Positions 44,801 to 49,862 of a stretch of 49,862 nucleotides of DNA are shown here, piece after piece (within the stretch, counting starts at the first letter, position 1; each line of letters opens with the position of its first letter). A model generated the notes under the pieces. The model had not been told where the DNA came from. It saw only the letters and a program-made list of their open reading frames with translations, and did not search any database. The DNA lies in assembly GCA_902812365.1 (NCBI GenBank), contig CADDZC010000022.1, positions 1-49,862 on the forward strand. Direction: 5' to 3'. A program made the position numbers and the translations under genes. The stretch comes from Acidobacteriota bacterium. GTDB taxonomy: Bacteria; Acidobacteriota; Terriglobia; UBA7540.

Positions 44801-45537
44801 AAATTGATCACCCCGCCGGCAAAACGTCCCCACTCGGCGTCCAGGTTGTTCGTCTGGACCTTGAATTCCTGGAGCGAATCCTGGGTGGGGATCAAGCTGA
44901 GCTCGTTAATGTAGCTATTGTTCAACGGCACCCCGTCCAAGTACTCCGCGCCTTGGTTGGTAATGGCTCCGCCAATCTGGTAGTTGCTGTAATCGAACGG
45001 GTTCTTGCCCACCGGATTGCCCTGCGACTGCCCTTGGGGCACCACGCTCGGCGCCAGCGCCACCAAGTTCATCGGGTTCCGCCCGTTCAGCGGTAATTCA
45101 TTAACTTGCCGCGTCTCAATCACCTGTCCCAAAGACGACGTTTCCGGCTGCAAGAGGGGCGTCTGCGCGGTCACTTCCACCGTCTGGCTCACCTGCCCGA
45201 GCTCCAGGACGATATCAATGTGCGCCGTCTGCTGGACTTCCACCACAATGGGTTGTCGCGTAAAGCGCTTAAATCCTTCCTTCTCCGCATCGATGCGATA
45301 CTGGCCCGGAATGAGATTCACAAAGGAATAGAAGCCGTCCGGACCCGTCGGTTGAGTCCGTTTCTCCGAGGTGCCCAGATTCGTCAGCGTGACCAGAGTC
45401 CCCGGAATTACGGCTCCCGTCGTATCCCTAACCGTCCCCGTAATTGACCCAAAGGTTGTCTGCCCACTCGCGGGCCGCAGACCCAGCGAAACTAAGACAA
45501 GCGCTCAAGCCAACCACTTGCCTCTGCCCCCAAACAT
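41890..45537 (-). CDS. TonB-dependent receptor, Oar-like, with in-frame TGA in the signal peptide
   Basis: ATG 45537 follows a perfect AAGGAGG with five-base spacing and starts MFGGRGKWLA; codon 11 is TGA (45505-45507). The same frame continues as ALVLVSLGLRPASGQTTFGS and stays open for about 1200 residues to 41890. If the stop were a sense codon the protein would be 1215 residues, the normal size. Domains: carboxypeptidase-regulatory-like fold (about 28-105, 'GSITGTVRDTTG'), plug ('ELPLNGRNPMNLVALAPSVV', 'VINFTTKSGTNQLHGTAYEY') and a long barrel ending in LRFTF, the aromatic C-terminal signal. The only good internal start is GTG 45321, which would lack the signal peptide. Other genes here end in TGA, so recoding is not general. 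Best read as a recent nonsense allele, an error or readthrough. Confidence 0.88.
45505..45507 (-). other. In-frame TGA, codon 11 of the TonB receptor
   Basis: The minus strand reads GCT TGA GCG here. A TGG to TGA change would restore LAWALV, a normal signal-peptide core. Confidence 0.85.
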
Positions 45538-45542
45538 TTATC

Positions 45543-45549
45543 CCTCCTT
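45543..45549 (-). promoter_or_regulatory. Perfect Shine-Dalgarno of the second TonB receptor
   Basis: AAGGAGG on the minus strand, five bases before the ATG at 45537. It fixes the natural start upstream of the TGA, so the stop is not an annotation artefact. Confidence 0.75.
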
Positions 45550-45755
45550 ATGCCTTATGCGGCATGACTGCTCAGGGATCGGAATGCGCCCCTTAAAGCA
45601 GGTCCGATGCCATTGTTCGCATGGAGTTAAGTAGTTTAGAATCAATCCACTAGCCAGAGCCAACCGACTCGAAAATCCGAATTGTTGGAGGTACTACGGA
45701 AATCAGAATATTCCGGCGTCCCGCCGCCAACGGCTTCGCGATCCCGCTTCTCCGG

Positions 45756-46136
45756 TTATTTCTTCAGTTCAATCACCAACACTCGACTAACCGTCGTTCT
45801 CGTGTTTTCGGTGCTGTGGGTGACAGCGTCCAACCAGACGGCCTGACCCGCCTTCATCACGCGCTCTTCGGACTGGCCATCCGGCGTGGTGAACTTTGCC
45901 TTGGCCGTCGTCAGCGCGTAAACGACGCTGGCCGGATGGGAGTGCATCGGGATCTTGTCACCGGGCCGGGTTACCACCCTGATGACCCGCACGCGTTCAT
46001 TGTTGAGCAGCACCGTGCAGTTCTTCGGGGCGACGGCCACCATGTCTTGATCTTGCGCAAGGGCAAGCGGTGCCGCCCCCAAGCCCAGAAACACGATCAC
46101 GGACACGCTCGCATTCAGCAGACGGAGCAACTTCAT
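45756..46136 (-). CDS. Secreted cupin-domain protein
   Basis: 126 residues from ATG 46136, which has an AGGAGG site and a signal peptide (KLLRLLNASVSVIVFLGLGAAPLALA). The longer frame to 46415 has no signal. The mature cupin contains 'VRVIRVVTRPGDKIPMHSHPASVVYAL', with the His pair H-S-H of cupin motif 1, and 'GQAVWLDAVTHSTEN' as motif 2. It may bind a metal and a small ligand in the periplasm. It faces nuoB across 266 bp. Confidence 0.82.
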   Translation of the reverse strand: MKLLRLLNASVSVIVFLGLGAAPLALAQDQDMVAVAPKNCTVLLNNERVRVIRVVTRPGDKIPMHSHPASVVYALTTAKAKFTTPDGQSEERVMKAGQAVWLDAVTHSTENTRTTVSRVLVIELKK

Positions 46137-46367
46137 GGTGTCCTCCTGTAACGGAAACGACGCTGTCCGCCAACGGGAAGCGCTTATACACCAGCGCGGG
46201 AGCGGAGTCAAACAAAAATCTAGCGAATAATCCGTTTCGCCAGGGCGACTCGATACCAAGCCCGGTGGAAAGCTTTCCTCCGCCGCCGACTCGACATCGC
46301 GGTGTCGCGGCTGGGGGAGCCGGTAACCGACCCAAACCGCCCGGAGCCCAGCGGCCTGGGCGGCGTC

Positions 46368-46396
46368 TTGTAAGAGCGGACCAAGCGTGACATAAT
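46368..46396 (+). promoter_or_regulatory. Sigma-70-like promoter of nuoB, almost leaderless
   Basis: TTGTAA (46368-46373), 17-bp spacer, CATAAT (46391-46396). The transcript should begin at about the GTG at 46403, leaving no room for a ribosome site. Confidence 0.65.
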
Positions 46397-46402
46397 CGAA
46401 TC

Positions 46403-46915
46403 GTGAGTTCGACAACCATGAACCTAAACGAATCTCCCGGGTTGGAAGGCGTCATCTTCACCCAGCTTGACAAGGTCGTCAACTGGGCCCGCAAGTCCTC
46501 GATCTGGCCCATGGCTTTTGGCCTGGCCTGCTGCGCCATCGAGATGATGTCGATGTCGGCGTCGCGGTTTGACGTGGCTCGCTTCGGCGCCGAAGTCTTT
46601 CGTGGCTCGCCCCGCCAAGCCGACTTGATGATTGTCGCCGGCCGGGTTTCCCAAAAGATGGCTCCGGTCATCAAGCGTCTGTACGAACAGATGCCGGAGC
46701 CCAAATGGGTCATCTCGATGGGTGCCTGCGCGACCTCCGGCGGTGTCTTCAACAACTACGCCATTGTCCAAGGCGTGAACCAGTGGATTCCGGTCGACGT
46801 CTACGTCCCGGGCTGCCCGCCGCGCCCGGAACAACTGCTCCACGCCATCATCATGCTGCAGAAGAAGATTGAGCGGCAGAGGGGCTCGTTTAAGGAAGCC
46901 GTGCTGCAGGGCTAA
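46403..46915 (+). CDS. nuoB: NADH-quinone oxidoreductase subunit B
   Basis: 170 residues. NuoB carries iron-sulfur cluster N2 at the quinone-proximal end of complex I. The ligands are all visible: C43 and C44 in [11 protein letters not shown]109 in GACATSGG and C138 in [10 protein letters not shown] nearby ATG at 46418 is an alternative start; the GTG at 46403 coincides with the predicted transcript start. No other nuo gene is within the window: the next gene downstream encodes a secreted protein, so this copy is isolated, where nuoA or nuoC is normally adjacent. Confidence 0.95.
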   Translation: MSSTTMNLNESPGLEGVIFTQLDKVVNWARKSSIWPMAFGLACCAIEMMSMSASRFDVARFGAEVFRGSPRQADLMIVAGRVSQKMAPVIKRLYEQMPEPKWVISMGACATSGGVFNNYAIVQGVNQWIPVDVYVPGCPPRPEQLLHAIIMLQKKIERQRGSFKEAVLQG

Positions 46916-46920
46916 GGCGG

Positions 46921-46962
46921 GGCGCTCAGGCCGCGGACGGCGCGGCCAGTTCGCCGAGCGCC
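46921..46962 (+). terminator. Nested hairpin after nuoB
   Basis: GGCGCTC (46921-46927) pairs with GAGCGCC (46956-46962), and inside it GGCCGCG (46929-46935) pairs with CGCGGCC (46941-46947). This forms a long GC-rich hairpin five bases after the nuoB stop. No T run follows directly, so terminator function is likely but not certain. Confidence 0.5.
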
Positions 46963-47205
46963 GGCGGCCGCTTGTCTTATCCCTTCTTTCCGAATCTCGA
47001 GCCCAATGCAACCATATGCTAGCGAACGAGGGGCGCTTTTCAGGTATTTCGTTACCTCTTTTCGATCAGATATCATGGAATCCACAGCGGGGCGCCCCAA
47101 CCACTCCCTTCAAGTCGGCATCCAACCTTGACGATAATAAAGTCGGGAGGGCGCCCGCGGGTGCTCTCTTTGAGTTGACGTCACGATTTGAGACAGGAAA
47201 GGATC

Positions 47206-48117
47206 ATGTGCACCCGTCGCCTTCTCGCTCGTGTACTCTTTTTTCCTGCCGCTTGGTTCTCGATGGTCTCCGCCGCTTGCGGCCAGTCGTCCAGCACCGG
47301 CGCGAGTGGGCCAAAAGGCTTCACGTGGGACGAATATGTTTCCGGAAGCTCCAGCACCCTCGGCCAAGTCATGAAGCTCGACACGACGATCGGCCACCAC
47401 TTCAATCGTTACTTGGGCGTGGATGTCGGGCTCCCGGTGTATTTTGTCCACGCTTCGGCGACTTCGACGGCGAACGGCTTCACTTCCGGCACGGGTCTCG
47501 GCAACGCGTATGTTGACGTGCGTCTCACCATCGACAATCCGGTGCTCAATTTTGCCTCGGTGTTGACCGGCACCGCGCCCACCGGAAACAAGGCTGACGG
47601 CTTCAGCACCGGGCGTGCCACCTTCGACTGGGATAACCACTTCGACCGCGACTTCGGAGCCCTGCGACCTTTCCTCGATTTGGGCGTGGCCAACAGCATC
47701 TCGGATACTCACTTCTTTGTTCGCCCGTTTACGACCTTGGGCCTGGTCTCGCACTTCGAGGGCGGAGCGACTTACGGAATCCTCCCCTTTGTCCGCGCCG
47801 GGGCCTCGCTTTACGACGATCTGCCGGCGGGCCAGCAGAAGGTTTTCAGCAAGCTGATCGGACGCCGGCCGGGCGTCTCCGTTTCCAGAGGCCGCAGCCG
47901 GCGCGGCTCCGGACCGTTCGAGTCCGCCGCGGAAACCACCGGCCCGGCGGCGATTGCCCGCGACAACGGCTTCGCGATTTGGGGGGAATCCGCATCTTTG
48001 CCCGTCATCGATTTGCAGGCCGGCTATTCGCGCAGCGTTCATTACGCGCTCAACACGGTATTCTTCGGCGTGGGTTTCCATCTCGGAGGTTTAATCCACA
48101 AGGCAACCGGCCGCTGA
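47206..48117 (+). CDS. Secreted/outer-membrane protein, hypothetical
   Basis: 303 residues from ATG 47206 (an AGGA site precedes it). Signal peptide (CTRRLLARVLFFPAAWFSMVSAACG) with a possible lipobox-like Cys. The mature part alternates hydrophobic and polar residues ('RYLGVDVGLPVYFVHASA', 'GLGNAYVDVRLTIDNPVL', 'GALRPFLDLGVANSISD', 'IDLQAGYSRSVHYALNTVFFGVGFHLGG') as in an outer-membrane beta-barrel. A disordered Arg/Ser segment interrupts it at about 230-255. It is probably in one operon with the next gene. Confidence 0.68.
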   Translation: MCTRRLLARVLFFPAAWFSMVSAACGQSSSTGASGPKGFTWDEYVSGSSSTLGQVMKLDTTIGHHFNRYLGVDVGLPVYFVHASATSTANGFTSGTGLGNAYVDVRLTIDNPVLNFASVLTGTAPTGNKADGFSTGRATFDWDNHFDRDFGALRPFLDLGVANSISDTHFFVRPFTTLGLVSHFEGGATYGILPFVRAGASLYDDLPAGQQKVFSKLIGRRPGVSVSRGRSRRGSGPFESAAETTGPAAIARDNGFAIWGESASLPVIDLQAGYSRSVHYALNTVFFGVGFHLGGLIHKATGR

Positions 48118-48153
48118 GCGGTTAGCATCCGACATCAGCAGGAGGTATCAACC

Positions 48154-48648
48154 ATGAGACGTCTTGCGATCCTGGTTTCCGCTCTGAGCGTCGCTCTCTG
48201 CTTGTCGCCTATCCGCACGCGGGCCCAGCACGGTCCCGGCGGCGGTCATGGAGGCTTCGGCCACGGCCCCGCCGGCATGGCCGGCGGTGAACACGCGCGC
48301 GGATCCGCCCACCAGCACAGTTCGAGGATGGAAGGCCGGAAAACGCCCGATCAGCTGCTGGCGCAAAACTCCAAGCTTTCCTCGAAGCTTCAGGATCTTC
48401 TGCCCGCCGGCACGAACCTCCAGGAAGCGGCGGCGGGGTTCAAGAACCTGGGGCAGTTTGTCGCCGCCGTGCACGTGTCGCACAATCTGGGAATACCCTT
48501 CGACCAGCTCAAGGCCCGCATGACCGGCCCTCATGCTGAAAGCCTGGGCAAGGCCATCCACGCGCTGAAGCCGGATGCCGACGTGAAATCCGAGGTTGGC
48601 AAGGCGAAGCGCGAGGCTGACAGCGATCTGAAGGAAGCCGGCTCGTAG
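48154..48648 (+). CDS. Secreted Gly/His-rich protein, hypothetical
   Basis: 164 residues. A signal peptide (RRLAILVSALSVALCLSPIRTRA) precedes a Gly/His-rich linker (QHGPGGGHGGFGHGPAGMAGG) and a helical domain with 'SKLSSKLQDLLPAGTNLQEA' and 'GQFVAAVHVSHNLGIPF'. It has an AGGAGG site. The His/Gly segment may bind metal. Families of this type in Acidobacteriota have no known role. Confidence 0.68.
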   Translation: MRRLAILVSALSVALCLSPIRTRAQHGPGGGHGGFGHGPAGMAGGEHARGSAHQHSSRMEGRKTPDQLLAQNSKLSSKLQDLLPAGTNLQEAAAGFKNLGQFVAAVHVSHNLGIPFDQLKARMTGPHAESLGKAIHALKPDADVKSEVGKAKREADSDLKEAGS

Positions 48649-48682
48649 CCGGCTTCCCCGCCCCGCCGGGCGCATCTTCTGA

Positions 48683-48970
48683 TCAGGGCGTAGAGGTGAG
48701 GGCATCGATCTGTCGGGCGAGGTCAAAATCCTTGTCCGTCACGCCGCCCTCACTGTGGGTAGAGAGCGAGATGCCCACCACGTTGTAATTGATGGTGATG
48801 TCGGGATGATGACCCGCCTTCTCGGCCGCTTCCGCGATCCGATTGACAAATCCAATCCCCGCCATGAACGACTTCAACGTAAACTTTTTTTGCAGGGCCT
48901 TTCCCGCCTGCGACCAGCCCGGCATCCCTTTTAGTCTTTCCTGAATTTCGGCTTTGCTCAGTGCGGCCAT
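48683..48970 (-). CDS. phhB: Pterin-4a-carbinolamine dehydratase
   Basis: 95 residues, typical size. The enzyme dehydrates 4a-hydroxytetrahydropterin to recycle the cofactor of aromatic-amino-acid hydroxylases; some homologues assist molybdopterin or transcription functions. The conserved active-site H54-H55-P56 of EKAGHHPDI and H72 in LSTHSEGGVTDKD are present. No phenylalanine hydroxylase is nearby. The frame overlaps the upstream P-loop gene by 13 bp, so both are probably translated from one message. Confidence 0.9.
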   Translation of the reverse strand: MAALSKAEIQERLKGMPGWSQAGKALQKKFTLKSFMAGIGFVNRIAEAAEKAGHHPDITINYNVVGISLSTHSEGGVTDKDFDLARQIDALTSTP

Positions 48971-49620
48971 GAACCTTCCTCCCCGGCGGCCCGCGAGAAC
49001 GAAGGGTCGCCCGGTTCGAGACCGAGTCGCCAGCCCACGAAATGGGCGAGGTCCCGACTGAAATCAACCGGCGGCGTGACCGGAAACACGGGCTTGCCGG
49101 CCACGGCCGTCATGTCAACCCCGGGCCACGTTCCGCTCAGCGCCGCCGAGCCTCGCGTCACCAAAGCGTCGGCACGGGCGAGAAAGCGCACCGCCGACGC
49201 TTTAAAGTCGCCGATCGCCGTGTCGAGCACCGAGAGATACAACACAGGAGCTAGGAAGTCCAGCACGCTGTTGCTCTCGATGGCCACCCACTCGGCGCCG
49301 GCGAGCGCACGCTCGAAAGCCGGCCAAGCGCTCGCCATTCGCCCCTGGCAAACCCGCAGCCACAGCGACCGCCGTGCTCCGGCCGCCAGAAAGCGGCCGG
49401 TGTCGCTTCGCCCGCGTGCGTCGCGTTCTTCGCTCACGGCATACGGATGCTCGGCGGGCGCGCAGTCGCAGGGCCGGCCGTCGCGAGAGCAGATTCCATG
49501 GCCGTATTGGGTGATCTTCGCCGCCGTCCAGTTCAATCGCCGAAATTCGCGTAGGAGCGCGCATAGCATGGACGTCTTGCCGACGTTTCGCGCCTGCCCG
49601 CCCACCACCACGACTCGCAT
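48958..49620 (-). CDS. MobB-like P-loop NTPase
   Basis: 220 residues. The Walker A sequence GGQARNVGKTS (7-17) begins a GTPase-like fold resembling MobB of molybdopterin-guanine dinucleotide synthesis. A Cys/Asp group follows (ICSRDGRPCDCAPAEH), and the later 'GAEWVAIESNSVLDFLAPVLYL' and 'ARADALVTRGSAALS' match the second half of such proteins. The MobB assignment is moderate. The 13-bp overlap with phhB suggests a shared transcript and hints at a link with pterin chemistry. Confidence 0.65.
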   Translation of the reverse strand: MRVVVVGGQARNVGKTSMLCALLREFRRLNWTAAKITQYGHGICSRDGRPCDCAPAEHPYAVSEERDARGRSDTGRFLAAGARRSLWLRVCQGRMASAWPAFERALAGAEWVAIESNSVLDFLAPVLYLSVLDTAIGDFKASAVRFLARADALVTRGSAALSGTWPGVDMTAVAGKPVFPVTPPVDFSRDLAHFVGWRLGLEPGDPSFSRAAGEEGSWPH

Positions 49621-49750
49621 GATCGACCCAGCGAAGAGAGTATAGAAGCGACTGCAGGCCGAGTCAACGCATCCGCCAAGCGGTCGCCAGTGCCGAGACC
49701 GTTTTCGCCCGCCCGGTATCGTCTCGCCGGGCCGGCGGCCAGCCGCCGAT

Positions 49751-49789
49751 CAAAAAAAATCGAGGCGCAACCCTGTCGGTCGTGCCTCG
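49751..49789 (-). terminator. Rho-independent terminator of the gene at the right edge
   Basis: Minus strand: CGAGGC (49789-49784) pairs with GCCTCG (49766-49761), with an inner CGACC/GGTTG pairing and a single A-C mismatch between. Eight T's follow (49759-49752). It lies about 16 bases after the stop at 49805. Confidence 0.82.
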
Positions 49790-49804
49790 CGTATCCGCGA
49801 GCCC

Positions 49805-49862
49805 TTAGCGATGATGACCGCCGCCGCCCCCGCCGCCCCGGGCCGGCGCCGCACTCTCGGCC
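49805..49862 (-). CDS. C-terminal tail of a Gly-rich protein, cut by window edge
   Basis: The minus strand reads AESAAPARGGGGGGHHR followed by TAA at 49805. The terminator that follows supports a real gene end. Too little is present to name the protein; a Gly-rich C-terminal tail with two His is all that can be seen. Confidence 0.4.
   Translation of the reverse strand, partial: AESAAPARGGGGGGGHHR

Noticed and set aside
45505-45507. Selenocysteine at the TGA in the TonB receptor
   Set aside because: The position is in a signal peptide, no SECIS-like hairpin is seen just downstream and no selenoprotein gene is nearby.

Overview
The window looks like a chromosomal segment of a GC-rich member of the Acidobacteriota. 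The main clues are two large Oar-like TonB-dependent receptors with N-terminal carboxypeptidase-regulatory-like folds (one cut by the left edge, one at 41890-45537), a FadR-type GntR regulator beside the first, a futalosine-type menaquinone gene (mqnD), DUF465 and DUF1326 proteins, and many small secreted proteins of unknown function. No phage, plasmid, insertion-sequence or CRISPR signature was seen. Genes are mostly in short operons on alternating strands. The phylum call is an inference from gene content; there is no rRNA in the window.

Layout, left to right. (1) 1-3800: a TonB receptor transcribed leftwards and a divergent GntR/FCD regulator, separated by 555 bp holding a perfect 14-bp palindrome and a degenerate second copy. 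(2) 4019-6415: cysteine desulfurase and mnmA, a sulfur-relay pair for tRNA 2-thiouridine. (3) 6624-10795: a small membrane protein, an FGGY sugar kinase and a convergent GH20 hexosaminidase. (4) 10946-14099: psd, pssA and a translationally coupled aspartate-semialdehyde-dehydrogenase-like protein that lacks the catalytic cysteine, plus a DUF465 protein. (5) 14598-21767: a secreted TPR protein, an SDR oxidoreductase, tRNA-Gly(CCC), surE, a YceI protein, a small secreted protein, a lipid kinase, a DUF457 membrane hydrolase and a VTT-domain membrane protein that seems to start at CTG. (6) 21869-27581: gyrA with a clear promoter, an M48-like secreted protease, orphan larE and a ChbG-type deacetylase.

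(7) 27627-33981, all leftward: mqnD, an MFS transporter, then glmS, a radical SAM protein and a histone-deacetylase-like amidohydrolase. This GlmS has serine where the N-terminal catalytic cysteine should be and a Pro/Gly-rich insert in its glutaminase domain. (8) 34056-36030: two coupled secreted proteins and a DUF1326 protein with its own promoter and a textbook terminator. (9) 36229-41586: a HAD phosphatase, then a leftward block of an alpha/beta hydrolase, a small secreted protein, an esterase, a thioredoxin-fold protein and mutY. (10) 41890-49862: the second TonB receptor, whose signal peptide is interrupted by an in-frame TGA directly after a perfect Shine-Dalgarno and ATG; a cupin; an isolated nuoB with a near-leaderless promoter; two secreted proteins; PhhB; a MobB-like P-loop protein; and the C-terminal tail of a gene ending in a strong terminator.

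The strongest leads are the stop codon in the second receptor, the Cys-to-Ser GlmS with its radical SAM and deacetylase neighbours, and the catalytically dead semialdehyde-dehydrogenase homologue coupled to phosphatidylserine synthesis. Housekeeping genes (gyrA, mutY, surE, mnmA) look normal.
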